This document shows, in pieces, positions 7,669 to 17,122 of a stretch of 43,414 bases of DNA. A program made the translations under genes and the position numbers. The DNA is taken from contig CAJXVU010000029.1 in the NCBI GenBank assembly GCA_913062555.1, positions 1 to 43,414 on the forward strand, in the 5' to 3' direction. The notes beneath the pieces were generated by a model. The model was not told the DNA's origin and searched no databases. It saw only the letters and a program-made list of their open reading frames with translations. The DNA comes from an uncultured Bacteroidota bacterium (GTDB taxonomy: Bacteria > Bacteroidota > Bacteroidia > Flavobacteriales > Flavobacteriaceae). Positions within the stretch are counted from its first letter, which is position 1. Each line of letters opens with the position of its first letter.

Positions 7669-9429
7669 ATGAGAAAAATTTTACTGGCTATCACAGCTAT
7701 TTTTTTTGGAATCAACTCAATATTTGCTCAAGACCTCGAAAAAAAATGGCAATTTGAAGCCATTCAAAATAATGCTGGAGAACAGCTCTTCTCCATTAAC
7801 TCTAATATTGATCTTTTAGAATTTAATAAAGGAGAATTTACCTATTCACTAGAAGCAAAAAATAACCTAAAGGCTTCAGGAGATTATATCTATCAAAATA
7901 ACCTTCTTGTATTTTACTATAATCAACCAACCGATACTATTCGGAAATATAAAATATCTGAACTCACTGATTCTACATTAGTATTTACCGAAAAAGACAT
8001 TACCTATAGATTTAAACCAGTAAAATTACTAGACGAAACTGTGATTGGTCCCTCAGATTCTAGCAACGCCATTACTCCTAGTCAAGGATTCTCATTTAAT
8101 GGTTTATGGCGAGGTATTTTGGGAATGATCTCTCTTCTTTTTATTTCCTTTCTCTTTAGTAGTAATAGAAAAGCGATCAATTGGAGAACTGTTGGAATAG
8201 GGGTTTCTATTCAATTACTCATTGCCATCTGTGTTTTGAAAGTACCATTTGTGCAATCGGTTTTTGAATTTATTGGTAAAATTTTCATCAATATATTAGA
8301 CTTTACTAGAGCTGGTAGTCAATTTTTATTTGAAGGTCTTGTCGTTGATATGGATACCTTCGGGTTCATCTTTGCTTTTCAAGTATTACCAACCATTTTA
8401 TTCTTTTCAGCATTAACTTCAGTTTTATTTTATTTAGGACTTATTCAGAAAGCCGTAAAAGGTTTGGCTTGGATGTTATCAAAATTATTAAAGATCTCAG
8501 GCGCCGAAAGTTTAAGTGTTGCCGGGAATATTTTCTTAGGACAAACAGAAGCTCCATTACTTATAAAAGCCTATTTGGAGAAAATGAATAAATCTGAAAT
8601 GCTTTTGGTAATGATCGGTGGTATGGCTACCGTTGCAGGAGCTGTATTAGCTGCATACATTGGGTTTTTAGGTGGTGATGATGAAGTCTTAAAATTGTTT
8701 TATGCTAAGCATTTATTAGCTGCCTCAGTAATGGCTGCTCCTGGTGCTATTGTAGTTTCAAAAATATTATTTCCACAAACCGAATCTATAAAAACTGAGG
8801 TCGAAGTCTCTTCTGAAAAAATAGGAAATAACCTTTTAGATGCTATTGCCAATGGGACTACAGAAGGCCTAAAACTAGCGGTTAATGTCGGGGCTATGCT
8901 TTTAGTGTTTATGGCTTTTATTGCAATGGCGAATGGAATATTAGGTGGTATTGCCGGTTTTGACGGGATTACCATTGCAGCTTTAAACATTGATTGGCAT
9001 TTTACTTCATTAAATGAGATCATTGCTGCAAATACTGTTTATGATGGCTTATCACTGGAATTTATTCTAGGATACCTTTTTGCGCCCCTAATGTGGCTTA
9101 TAGGTGTTGCCAAAGAAGACATGGCATTGATGGGACAGCTTTTAGGAATTAAACTGGCAGCAAGTGAGTTTGTGGGTTACATTCAACTAGCTGGCTTAAA
9201 GGATGTAGCAAACAGTGTACATTTAACCTATAACAAATCTATTATCATGGCAACCTATATGCTATGTGGCTTTGCGAATTTCGCGTCTATTGGTATTCAA
9301 ATTGGAGGGATAGGATCTTTAGCTCCAGGACAACGAAAAGTATTATCAGAATTTGGAATGAAAGCCCTGATTGGTGGAACAATTGCTTCTTTAATTTCAG
9401 CGACAATTGCGGGAATGATAATTGGCTAA
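7669..9429 (+). CDS. CNT-family nucleoside transporter with lipocalin-like N-terminal domain
   Basis: This 586-residue protein imports nucleosides by ion symport across the inner membrane. Residues 1-20 are a signal peptide (ends SIFAQ); residues about 21-125 form a beta-rich soluble domain that reads like a lipocalin-type fold and should sit in the periplasm. The NupC/CNT body starts near residue 147, with the gate and core motifs GQTEAPLLIKAYLEKM (about 297-312) and CGFANFASIGIQIGGIG (about 537-553). Standard NupC is about 400 residues, so the extra length is the N-terminal domain. It is translated just after the DUF151 gene and ends at a good terminator. thyA follows, consistent with pyrimidine nucleoside salvage. 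Confidence 0.9.
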   Translation: MRKILLAITAIFFGINSIFAQDLEKKWQFEAIQNNAGEQLFSINSNIDLLEFNKGEFTYSLEAKNNLKASGDYIYQNNLLVFYYNQPTDTIRKYKISELTDSTLVFTEKDITYRFKPVKLLDETVIGPSDSSNAITPSQGFSFNGLWRGILGMISLLFISFLFSSNRKAINWRTVGIGVSIQLLIAICVLKVPFVQSVFEFIGKIFINILDFTRAGSQFLFEGLVVDMDTFGFIFAFQVLPTILFFSALTSVLFYLGLIQKAVKGLAWMLSKLLKISGAESLSVAGNIFLGQTEAPLLIKAYLEKMNKSEMLLVMIGGMATVAGAVLAAYIGFLGGDDEVLKLFYAKHLLAASVMAAPGAIVVSKILFPQTESIKTEVEVSSEKIGNNLLDAIANGTTEGLKLAVNVGAMLLVFMAFIAMANGILGGIAGFDGITIAALNIDWHFTSLNEIIAANTVYDGLSLEFILGYLFAPLMWLIGVAKEDMALMGQLLGIKLAASEFVGYIQLAGLKDVANSVHLTYNKSIIMATYMLCGFANFASIGIQIGGIGSLAPGQRKVLSEFGMKALIGGTIASLISATIAGMIIG

Positions 9430-9455
9430 ATAGTTAATAACTTTTATATAAAACA

Positions 9456-9490
9456 AGGGCTGATTCGTTTAGATTCAGCCCTATTTTTTT
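9456..9490 (+). terminator. Rho-independent terminator after the nucleoside transporter
   Basis: An 8-bp stem AGGGCTGA (9456-9463) pairs with TCAGCCCT (9475-9482) around an 11-base loop, followed by A and a run of T. It separates the transporter unit from thyA. Confidence 0.85.
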
Positions 9491-9518
9491 ATTTTTATTT
9501 TCTGAAATCGAACAGATC

Positions 9519-10343
9519 ATGAAGCAATATTTAGACTTAGTTAAGCACGTATTAGTAAACGGAAACGATAAAGGGGACCGCACGGGAACCGGTACAAAAA
9601 GTGTTTTCGGACATCAAATGCGTTTCGATTTAAGTGATGGCTTTCCAATGGTTACCACTAAAAAATTGCATTTAAAATCTATTGTTTATGAATTGCTTTG
9701 GTTTTTAAAAGGCGATACCAATATTAATTATTTAACCGATAATGGCGTAAGAATCTGGAATGATTGGGCAGATGAGAATGGCGACTTAGGGCCGGTATAT
9801 GGACACCAGTGGCGTAATTGGAACAGTGATGATATTGATCAAATTAAAGAAATCATTCAAACTTTAAAAACAAACCCAAATAGTAGACGCATGCTGGTCT
9901 CGGCTTGGAATCCTTCGGTGCTACCAGACACCTCTGTTTCGTTTAGTGAGAATGTAGCAAATGGTAAAGCTGCCCTACCACCTTGTCATGCCTTCTTTCA
10001 GTTTTATGTAGCCGATGGAAAGTTATCCTGCCAACTCTATCAACGTAGTGCAGACATATTTCTTGGGGTTCCCTTTAACATTGCTTCTTACGCCCTATTC
10101 ACTATGATGATGGCCCAAGTTTGTGGGTACCAAGCCGGTGAATTTATTCACACCTTTGGAGACGCACATATTTACTCTAATCATTATGAACAATTAGAAC
10201 TTCAATTATCCCGAGATTTAAAGCCATTGCCTAAAATGATTTTGAATCCAGAAATCAAAGATATTTTTGAATTTAACTTTGAAGATTTCACCCTTGTAGA
10301 TTACAATCCACATCCACATATTAAAGGGAAAGTTGCGGTGTAA
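9519..10343 (+). CDS. thyA: Thymidylate synthase (ThyA type)
   Basis: This 274-residue cytoplasmic enzyme methylates dUMP to dTMP with methylenetetrahydrofolate, releasing dihydrofolate. The catalytic cysteine is C156 in [13 protein letters not shown], followed by [18 protein letters not shown], which binds dUMP, and the C-terminal [11 protein letters not shown] tail that closes the site. Near residues 132-152 there is a short insertion ([12 protein letters not shown]) relative to the E. coli enzyme of 264 residues, which accounts for the extra length. Its product dihydrofolate is recycled by dihydrofolate reductase, encoded two genes downstream in the membrane-anchored fusion, with a secreted protein gene between them. 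No overlap or truncation. Confidence 0.97.
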   Translation: MKQYLDLVKHVLVNGNDKGDRTGTGTKSVFGHQMRFDLSDGFPMVTTKKLHLKSIVYELLWFLKGDTNINYLTDNGVRIWNDWADENGDLGPVYGHQWRNWNSDDIDQIKEIIQTLKTNPNSRRMLVSAWNPSVLPDTSVSFSENVANGKAALPPCHAFFQFYVADGKLSCQLYQRSADIFLGVPFNIASYALFTMMMAQVCGYQAGEFIHTFGDAHIYSNHYEQLELQLSRDLKPLPKMILNPEIKDIFEFNFEDFTLVDYNPHPHIKGKVAV

Positions 10344-10444
10344 TAAATTACGAATCATCTAGGTTACATTAACTTATGCGCTATTTTAATAGCATTTGTT
10401 AGTTCTCGTATTTAAGGATTTCCATAATTGTTATTTACTGTTTT

Positions 10445-10472
10445 TTGTTTAGACTTAAAATCTTTATCTTGG
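10445..10472 (+). promoter_or_regulatory. Probable promoter of the T9SS propeller gene
   Basis: TTG (10445-10447), a 17-base spacer and TATCTTGG (10465-10472, one mismatch to TAnnTTTG) lie 47 bases before the start codon. A short palindrome GCTATTTTAATAGC sits upstream at 10380-10393. Confidence 0.45.
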
Positions 10473-10518
10473 TAGTTAATTATCATCTTTTTAAGTTAAC
10501 GACATAACTCTTAGCATA

Positions 10519-13257
10519 ATGAAAAAACTTCTACGCATCAGTGCCGTTGCACTATTCGCTTTTATAATTTATAAAATAGCTATAAACGATTCTGAACAGC
10601 CCATAAAAAAAGCTGAAATCCAGGTGAGCAGCTTTGAGCAAAATGAGACCAAAAAAACGCCTGAAGAAAAGGCAAAATTTCACGAAGCCAGGGTGTTACA
10701 CGAATACAACTTTCAGGTAAATCCACAAACCGGAGAAATTCCTTTAATAGAAAAACAATTAGAAAAACAGCAAGCGGTTAAAGCAAAGTTACGTGCTGAT
10801 ACAGGTTCTAATGCACGAGTATTAGGCACATCTTACGTTAATCGAGGCCCTAGTAATTTAGGCGGCAGAACTAGGAGTATAGTTGTAGACAGAAGCGACA
10901 ATACTGGAAATACAATAATCTCTGGTGGCGTAAGTAGTGGTGTTTTTAGGACTACCGACGGCGGAGCGAGTTGGACTAAAGTATCATCTAGTGGTGAAAT
11001 CCATAATGTAACTAGTATTGTGCAGGATCCAAGAACTGGATTTGCAAGCACTTGGTATTATGGGACAGGTGAAGCGAATGGAAATACAGCAAGTCTAGGG
11101 TCTTTTTATTTAGGTCGGGGGATTTGGAAATCTACAGATAGCGGTGTTACCTGGACTCAACTCACAGGGACTAATTCAACGCAAGAGTCTTATGATTCGT
11201 TTTTTGATATTATATTCAGGCTTGCAGTCCATCCAACTACTGGCGATCTCTTCGCTGCGGTAGCAGGACAGCTTAAAAGATTTGATCTTGGAACTTCCAC
11301 ATGGTCCACACAAATCACCAATGGTTCAATTAGCACAAATAAACATACCGATGTAGTGATAACATCTGGAGGACGTGTCTATGCTGGCTTTTCAGGCAAC
11401 TGTGATGCTACAACAAAAGGGGTTTGGTCTTCTGCAAATGGCGAATCAGGTTGGGCACGAAATAATACAGCCTCATTTACACCTGCTGGAAGAGTTGTGA
11501 TAGCCTTAGCGCCTTCTAATGAAAGTAAACTTTATGTATTATTTGATAATGGCACCACTTCAGATTGTAATTCATCACCTGCTCCAGAAGCTAACTTATG
11601 GATGTGGAATCAATCAAACACGACCTATACTAATTATTCAAGTAAACTTCCTGATGAAGTGGGTTGCTCTGATGGGAACGACCCATTTGCTATTCAAGGC
11701 GGTTATGATTTAGCCGTAAGTGTCAAACCAAATGATGAAAATTTTGTAGTTATTGGCGGAACAAATGCTTATAAAAAAGCAGACATCACAGCTGCTGGAA
11801 ATTTTCTTCGAATAGGCGGCTATAACTCGCCTACAAGCTATGCGATTTATAATACAGCCGGAGGCGTAGAACACCATCCAGATATTCATACCCTAGTTTT
11901 TAGTCCATTCAATAGCAGTGTATTATTTACTGGAAGCGATGGAGGTGTGCACAGAACCTCAGATGTCACAGCAGGAACTGTTGATTGGGCTAGCTTAAAC
12001 AACAATTACCAAACACAACAATATTATCATGTTGCCATTGATCCACTAACTGGATCGGACAGAGTGATTGGTGGCCTTCAAGACAACGGCTCAAATTCTG
12101 GAGGTACGGGATTTGGCGAACCAGACTTAACGACACAAACTCGCTTTTTTAGTGGTGATGGAGTTGCGGCTGCCGTTTCTAGAGACGATGTTTGTCTGCC
12201 TCTATTTGTTGGTTTCCAAAACGGCCCTATCTATAGAAGCTGTCCATCGACATGGACATTGATTACACCGGCCGGATCAGCTAGTCAATTTGTGACTTAT
12301 TTTTATTTGGACCCAGATAATAATAAGGCACTTTACTATGCAGGGAAAGGGGTATTATATAGAACCAATGACGCCACCAGTGCAACTTCGGCAACCTGGA
12401 CGAACTTAGGTTCACCAACTGGTTTTGGAACTGGTGATACTGACGAATGGTTCCAGACATTCTCTACAACAAGAGGCACATATAGTGCAGGTACCAGTTA
12501 CCTTTTGATGGGTGGTAACGAAGGGCATATTTATAGATTAGATGACCCTCAAAACGCTACTGATTTGACTGGAGCCGTCAATATTACACCCGCTACTGCA
12601 AGTACAGCAGCACCCACCATAGTAACAGGGTTAGCCATTCACCCTACCAATAGAGACATTGTATTAGCCACCTATTCCAACTATGGCATTAACAACATCT
12701 ATTTAACTACTAATGCCACAAATGCTTCACCAACTTGGACTTTAGTTGAACGTAATTTATCGGCGCACTCCATTAGATCAGCCGCAATTACATTAGTTTC
12801 GGGTGAAGTAATGTACTTCGTGGGTACAGCAAGAGGATTATACAGCACTTCAGATCCAACGAGTGTGGATTGGACACGAGAAGCTCCAACTCAAATTGGT
12901 TACGCAGTAGTGAGCGCAATGGCTTACCGCCCTGCGGATAACCAATTATTAATTGGAACACATGGTAATGGCATGTTTATGGCTACAATTACTTCTTCTT
13001 TAGGAGTGAATGACAACGAATTAACCGACGCCATGAAAGTTTTTCCAAACCCAACCTCTAAGCTTCTAAATATTGAATTAGCAGCTTCACTTGGTAAGGA
13101 CATTTCTTTTAATATTTACAATGTCACGGGACAATTAATTTTAAACGGCAGGCTTAAAAACAATCAAATAAATGTCAGTCATTTACAATCGGGGCTGTAC
13201 TTCATTGAAATCGCTTCGGATGGCAAAAAAGGGGTAAAACGATTTATTAAAAAATAA
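10519..13257 (+). CDS. Secreted beta-propeller protein with T9SS type A sorting domain
   Basis: This 912-residue exported protein starts with a hydrophobic signal segment (about 4-22), then a charged helical stretch (about 27-95). Next comes a long propeller region with BNR/sortilin-type repeats such as FRTTDGGASWTKV (about 143-155) and WKSTDSGVTWTQL (about 204-216), repeated more weakly to about residue 820. The C-terminal 75 residues (from about 839; VFPNPTSKLLNIE, YNVTGQL, LQSGLYFIEI, KRFIKK) are a type IX secretion type A sorting domain, so the protein crosses the outer membrane and is probably surface-attached or released. Cargo and binding partner are unknown. It is transcribed alone between thyA and a terminator. 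Confidence 0.93.
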   Translation: MKKLLRISAVALFAFIIYKIAINDSEQPIKKAEIQVSSFEQNETKKTPEEKAKFHEARVLHEYNFQVNPQTGEIPLIEKQLEKQQAVKAKLRADTGSNARVLGTSYVNRGPSNLGGRTRSIVVDRSDNTGNTIISGGVSSGVFRTTDGGASWTKVSSSGEIHNVTSIVQDPRTGFASTWYYGTGEANGNTASLGSFYLGRGIWKSTDSGVTWTQLTGTNSTQESYDSFFDIIFRLAVHPTTGDLFAAVAGQLKRFDLGTSTWSTQITNGSISTNKHTDVVITSGGRVYAGFSGNCDATTKGVWSSANGESGWARNNTASFTPAGRVVIALAPSNESKLYVLFDNGTTSDCNSSPAPEANLWMWNQSNTTYTNYSSKLPDEVGCSDGNDPFAIQGGYDLAVSVKPNDENFVVIGGTNAYKKADITAAGNFLRIGGYNSPTSYAIYNTAGGVEHHPDIHTLVFSPFNSSVLFTGSDGGVHRTSDVTAGTVDWASLNNNYQTQQYYHVAIDPLTGSDRVIGGLQDNGSNSGGTGFGEPDLTTQTRFFSGDGVAAAVSRDDVCLPLFVGFQNGPIYRSCPSTWTLITPAGSASQFVTYFYLDPDNNKALYYAGKGVLYRTNDATSATSATWTNLGSPTGFGTGDTDEWFQTFSTTRGTYSAGTSYLLMGGNEGHIYRLDDPQNATDLTGAVNITPATASTAAPTIVTGLAIHPTNRDIVLATYSNYGINNIYLTTNATNASPTWTLVERNLSAHSIRSAAITLVSGEVMYFVGTARGLYSTSDPTSVDWTREAPTQIGYAVVSAMAYRPADNQLLIGTHGNGMFMATITSSLGVNDNELTDAMKVFPNPTSKLLNIELAASLGKDISFNIYNVTGQLILNGRLKNNQINVSHLQSGLYFIEIASDGKKGVKRFIKK

Positions 13258-13274
13258 ACAATTCTAAAAAAAAC

Positions 13275-13305
13275 AAAAGGAGCTTTGACGGTCAAAGCTC
13301 CTTTT
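13275..13305 (+). terminator. Rho-independent terminator after the T9SS protein gene
   Basis: AAAAGGAGCTTTGAC (13275-13289) is complementary to GTCAAAGCTCCTTTT (13291-13305), ending in a T run. The arms nearly touch, so the real loop will open the innermost pairs. Confidence 0.88.
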
Positions 13306-13371
13306 TCATGTTTTTTTAAGGATAAGTGTTTAATCTTTATATATAAATAAGTTTCTAAAAAAAATTGTTTA

Positions 13372-13379
13372 TACATTTG
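13372..13379 (+). promoter_or_regulatory. Probable -7 box of the 2TM-DHFR gene
   Basis: TACATTTG is an exact match to TAnnTTTG, 24 bases before the ATG. The -33 position reads TTT instead of TTG. Confidence 0.55.
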
Positions 13380-13403
13380 ACAAAAGAAAATTGAAACTGA
13401 TTT

Positions 13404-14318
13404 ATGTTCGGAAAAAAGAAAAACACTCCACAAATTGACCCAGAGCAACTAGAACTCATTGAAAGTGCTCAAAAGCGTATTAAACAAAAAAAACGTTTAT
13501 ATATCCATTTTGTAATCTTCCTAATAGGATCCCTGTTTTTTATTCTTGCAAATCTTACGTTAGGTATTGGCGAACAGGTGAAATTCTTTGATATTAACTG
13601 GTTTGTGTTCGCCATACTTGCCTGGTTATTTATATTAATTTATCACGTTTTTTATGTGTTTATTACCCATAAATTTATGGGAGCCAACTGGGAGAAACTA
13701 CAATTAGATAAGTTAGTCGCTCAGCAACAACAACGCATCGATAAATTAAAAGAACAATTTGTTAAAGAGGAAACTTTAATTGCTCAAAGTGCTGCTTATA
13801 ATGAAGTAAAAAAAACACATAAAAGGAACAGGGGATTAACCATTATAGTTGCTGCCGCAGAAAATGATGCTATTGGGAAAGACAATCAACTCATTTGGCA
13901 TTTAAGTGATGACTTAAAACGTTTTAAAACCTTGACCAATGGTCACCACATAATAATGGGACGTAAAACTTTTGAAAGTTTCCCTAAACCACTCCCAAAT
14001 AGAACACATATTGTGATTTCAAGACAAGAAAACTATACTGTTCCAGATGGAGTTATTGTCGTAAACTCTTTAACTGACGCCATAGAAGCATCAAAAAGTG
14101 ATTCACAAGCTTATATTATTGGAGGTGGTGAAATATATAAACAAGCGCTACTAGTCGCTGACAAAATAGAACTCACCAGGGTACATCATAACTTTGAAGC
14201 AGATACCTTTTTCCCCAAAATAGACAATACCATGTGGAAAACGACGCATAATACCTTTCATGATAAAGATGAAAACCATGCATATCCATTTTCATTTATT
14301 ACTTACAAAAGACTATAA
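13404..14318 (+). CDS. folA: Dihydrofolate reductase fused to an N-terminal 2TM membrane domain
   Basis: The 304-residue protein joins two parts. Residues about 15-95 match the 2TM type: a charged N-terminus, TM1 (about 32-52), TM2 (about 66-88). A Gln/Lys-rich coiled coil follows (about 98-125). Residues about 145-304 are a full dihydrofolate reductase: NDAIGKDNQLIW, the catalytic acid D170 in LSDDLKRFK (position of E. coli D27), GRKTFESF and IIGGGEIYKQAL. It reduces dihydrofolate to tetrahydrofolate, recycling the product of thyA. The reductase has no start codon of its own near residue 145, so the fusion looks real, placing the enzyme on the cytoplasmic face of the inner membrane. An A8 run (13808-13815) lies in the linker and is the one place where a read error could matter. 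Confidence 0.92.
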   Translation: MFGKKKNTPQIDPEQLELIESAQKRIKQKKRLYIHFVIFLIGSLFFILANLTLGIGEQVKFFDINWFVFAILAWLFILIYHVFYVFITHKFMGANWEKLQLDKLVAQQQQRIDKLKEQFVKEETLIAQSAAYNEVKKTHKRNRGLTIIVAAAENDAIGKDNQLIWHLSDDLKRFKTLTNGHHIIMGRKTFESFPKPLPNRTHIVISRQENYTVPDGVIVVNSLTDAIEASKSDSQAYIIGGGEIYKQALLVADKIELTRVHHNFEADTFFPKIDNTMWKTTHNTFHDKDENHAYPFSFITYKRL

Positions 14319-14325
14319 ATATTCC

Positions 14326-14333
14326 TATTTTTG
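14326..14333 (+). promoter_or_regulatory. Probable -7 box of fabD-lspA
   Basis: TATTTTTG, an exact TAnnTTTG match followed by CAG, lies 22 bases before the fabD ATG, right after the DHFR stop codon. TTA occupies the -33 position, 20 bases upstream. Confidence 0.6.
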
Positions 14334-14354
14334 CAGTTATAAAATATAAATACA

Positions 14355-15248
14355 ATGAACGCATATATTTTTCCAGGTCAAGGGGCACAGTTTTCAGGAA
14401 TGGGTTTAGACCTATATGAAAACTCTCCCTTAGCACAAGAGCTATTCGAAAACGCAAATGACATTCTAGATTTTCATATTACGGATGTGATGTTTGAAGG
14501 TACTGCTGAAGATTTAAAGCAAACCAAAATTACACAACCTGCTATTTTTTTACATTCTGTAATTTTGGCAAAAACATTGGGTGACAGCTTTAAACCAGAT
14601 ATGGTTGCAGGACATTCTCTTGGTGAATTTTCAGCCTTGGTTGCTAATGGCTCCTTAAGTTTTGAGGATGGTTTAAAATTGGTGTCTCAACGTGCTTTAG
14701 CGATGCAAAAGGCTTGTGAACTTCAACCAAGCACTATGGCTGCTGTTCTAGGATTAGAGGACGCTGTCGTTGAAAACGTATGTAGCACTACTCAAGGAAT
14801 TGTGGTTGCTGCAAATTACAATTGTCCAGGGCAACTTGTAATTTCAGGGGAAATTGAAGCTATAAATACAGCTTGTGAAACCCTTAAAGCCGAAGGTGCT
14901 CGTCGTGCATTAGTACTCCCAGTTGGTGGTGCTTTTCATTCTCCTTTAATGGAACCTGCGCGTGAAGAGCTCGCTGCTGCTATAGAAAATACAAGGTTCA
15001 GCAAACCTAATTGCCCGATTTATCAAAACGTAACTGCCAATGCAGTCATTGATGAATCTGCAATAAAAGCAAACTTAATATCTCAACTTACTGCTCCCGT
15101 GCGTTGGACACAATCTGTACAACAAATGATAGCAGATGGGGCAACTCATTTTACCGAAGTTGGTCCAGGTAAGGTATTACAAGGATTAGTACGAAAAATT
15201 AATAGAGAAGCACAAACAATGTCTGCTGCTTATGAAACTCAAGTATAA
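14355..15248 (+). CDS. fabD: Malonyl-CoA:ACP transacylase
   Basis: This 297-residue cytoplasmic enzyme moves malonyl from CoA to acyl carrier protein for fatty-acid elongation. The nucleophile is S88 in GHSLGE, the partner histidine is H195 in GGAFHSPLM, and the oxyanion loop FPGQGAQ is at residues 6-12. QRALAMQ and the closing EVGPGKVLQGL are also as expected. Length is normal (about 290-310). Its stop codon abuts the lspA start codon, so the two are translationally coupled. Other fab genes are not in the window. Confidence 0.96.
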   Translation: MNAYIFPGQGAQFSGMGLDLYENSPLAQELFENANDILDFHITDVMFEGTAEDLKQTKITQPAIFLHSVILAKTLGDSFKPDMVAGHSLGEFSALVANGSLSFEDGLKLVSQRALAMQKACELQPSTMAAVLGLEDAVVENVCSTTQGIVVAANYNCPGQLVISGEIEAINTACETLKAEGARRALVLPVGGAFHSPLMEPAREELAAAIENTRFSKPNCPIYQNVTANAVIDESAIKANLISQLTAPVRWTQSVQQMIADGATHFTEVGPGKVLQGLVRKINREAQTMSAAYETQV

Positions 15249-15752
15249 ATGAAACTATCTCGTTCTGCCCTAATTATTGTCCTAATTGTGGCCAATATTG
15301 CTATCGACCAAATCTCTAAAATCATTGTTAGAGCAAATGTTATTTTTGGTAGTAAATCGGAAATTATCGGAAATTACGTAACCTTGCACAATGTAGAAAA
15401 TAAAGGTGCATTTCTTGGTATGGGAAGTGATTTGAACCCTACTTTGAAATTAGTTCTATTACTTATTTTACCTGTAATTGTATTGGGACTTGTAATAGTA
15501 CACATGTTTAAGGACAAATCATTAGATAAACTCACACTTATAGGGTTTGCCTGTATTGTTGGCGGGGGATTTGCAAATGTATACGATAGAGTCAGGGTCG
15601 GTTCTGTCACTGATTTTTTGCATATTGATCTTGGTGGCGTTTTTAGAACTGGAATATTTAATATTGCCGACATGTCTGTAACCAGTGGAATGATCATGAT
15701 CCTTTGGGCTAGCTTTTCTCAACGAAAGAAAAAAGAAAGTTCAAAATTATAA
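15249..15752 (+). CDS. lspA: Lipoprotein signal peptidase (signal peptidase II)
   Basis: This 167-residue inner-membrane aspartyl peptidase cleaves prolipoprotein signal peptides just before the lipidated cysteine. Four hydrophobic segments are visible (about 7-27, 66-86, 96-112, 138-156). The two catalytic aspartates fit D122 in SVTDFL and D141 in FNIADMS, and the NKGAFLGMGS block (51-60) corresponds to the conserved NxGAAF motif. The protein starts with zero bases after the fabD stop. Lipoproteins it could process in this window include the RND adaptor, the OmpA-type protein, the sulfatase and the octaheme cytochrome. Confidence 0.95.
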   Translation: MKLSRSALIIVLIVANIAIDQISKIIVRANVIFGSKSEIIGNYVTLHNVENKGAFLGMGSDLNPTLKLVLLLILPVIVLGLVIVHMFKDKSLDKLTLIGFACIVGGGFANVYDRVRVGSVTDFLHIDLGGVFRTGIFNIADMSVTSGMIMILWASFSQRKKKESSKL

Positions 15753-15756
15753 AATA

Positions 15757-15790
15757 AAAAAGCCCTTGACATTATAATCAAGGGCTTTTT
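15757..15790. terminator. Bidirectional terminator between lspA and the amidohydrolase gene
   Basis: A 13-bp perfect stem (AAAAAGCCCTTGA, 15757-15769, with TCAAGGGCTTTTT, 15778-15790) encloses CATTATAA. A and T runs flank both sides, so it can stop transcription from both converging genes. Confidence 0.92.
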
Positions 15791-15807
15791 CCTTTAAATA
15801 AATCCTT

Positions 15808-17085
15808 TTACTGTTTATATACTTTTCCTTCTTTCATAACAAAAGAAACATTAGACATCGTACTAATATTTTTAGTAGGGTCGTCATCCGTCGCAATTAT
15901 ATCTGCGATAAAACCTATTGACACTTGCCCTAATTCGTCTCCAACACCCAATACATTAGCATTGGTAATTGTTGCTGACTGAATCGCCTCTATAGCTGGC
16001 ATTCCAACTTCAACCATATAGCCAAACTCGTCACCATTTTTTCCATGTGCAAAAACTCCAGCATCGGTTCCAAAAGCAATCTTTACTCCTTTTTTATAAG
16101 CTTTAGCAAATGTTTCCTGAATTTTAGGTCCAATCTCTAAGGCTTTAGGGACAATGATTTCCGGAAAATATCCTTTGATTTTCGCCATCTTAACGACTTC
16201 TTTTCCAGCAATAATAGTTGGTACATAGTAGGTGCCATGTTCAATCATTAACTCCATTGTTGCTTCACTCATTAATGTGCCATGTTCAATAGTAGTCACA
16301 CCTCCAAGCACGGCTCGCCTCATCCCTTCATCACCATGAGCATGGGCTGCAACAATCATCCCATAGTCTTTTGCAGTCTCACAGATAGCTTTGATTTCTT
16401 CTAAAGTAAACTGAGGGTTTTGTCCGCTTTTAGCAACACTCAATACTCCGCCAGTCGCTGTGATTTTAATAACGTCGGCACCATCTTTATAGCGCTGTCT
16501 AACCGCTTTTTTTGCGTCATCCGCACTGTTTATTACGCCCTCACGAGGTCCAGGATCTCCCATGAGGTCCTTACGCATACCATTAGTTGGGTCAGCATGA
16601 CCTCCGGTTGTTCCAATGGCTTTTCCTGCTGTAAATATTCGTGGCCCTATAACTTTACCTTGTGCAATAGCGTTTCGCAATGATATATTAACACCACTTC
16701 CTCCCATATCTCTTACGGTGGTAAAACCAGCCATCAAATTAGCTTTAGCCAATCGCAAAGTTCCAAAAGCCACATCGGCCTCATTAGAAGTAAATCGCTC
16801 TAGATATCTCTTGGGATTTGATTCGCCTTCAATATGAACGTGCATATCAATAAGGCCAGGCATCACCGTTTTATCTTTTAAGTTGATTACAGTATCGCCT
16901 GATGATTTAGGGTTTACAAACCCATTCAAAATAGATTGAATTTTTTTACCAGAAACAATAACAGTTTTATTGGTTAAAACTTTACCGTTTTTAGTATCAA
17001 TTAATTTGCCACAATGCAAATATGTGTTTTGCGCAGTAATCCCCAAAGAGAATAATACAGCTAATAGAAAAAGTGTTTTTTTCAT
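15808..17085 (-). CDS. Exported amidohydrolase (imidazolonepropionase-like, possible Xaa-Pro dipeptidase)
   Basis: This 425-residue metal-dependent hydrolase has a signal peptide (about 1-18, ending ITAQ), so it works in the periplasm or beyond. The amidohydrolase metal site is complete: HVH (H82, H84), a candidate carboxylated lysine K207 in DVIKITATGG, H248 in AAHAH, H268 in TIEHGT and D341 in FGTDAG. The family includes Xaa-Pro and Xaa-Arg dipeptidases and related amidases; substrate cannot be read from the sequence, though an amide or dipeptide is likely. It lies 37 bases below galE on the same strand, probably in the same transcript, although no pathway link is obvious. Confidence 0.9.
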   Translation of the reverse strand: MKKTLFLLAVLFSLGITAQNTYLHCGKLIDTKNGKVLTNKTVIVSGKKIQSILNGFVNPKSSGDTVINLKDKTVMPGLIDMHVHIEGESNPKRYLERFTSNEADVAFGTLRLAKANLMAGFTTVRDMGGSGVNISLRNAIAQGKVIGPRIFTAGKAIGTTGGHADPTNGMRKDLMGDPGPREGVINSADDAKKAVRQRYKDGADVIKITATGGVLSVAKSGQNPQFTLEEIKAICETAKDYGMIVAAHAHGDEGMRRAVLGGVTTIEHGTLMSEATMELMIEHGTYYVPTIIAGKEVVKMAKIKGYFPEIIVPKALEIGPKIQETFAKAYKKGVKIAFGTDAGVFAHGKNGDEFGYMVEVGMPAIEAIQSATITNANVLGVGDELGQVSIGFIADIIATDDDPTKNISTMSNVSFVMKEGKVYKQ

Positions 17086-17122
17086 GGTGTCGTTAGTTAG
17101 TTATAATTAACGACTAATATAG

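Noticed and set aside
9519..14318. thyA, T9SS protein and DHFR as one operon
   Set aside because: A terminator at 13275-13305 and a separate -7 box at 13372 split the group; the metabolic link is real but co-transcription is not supported.
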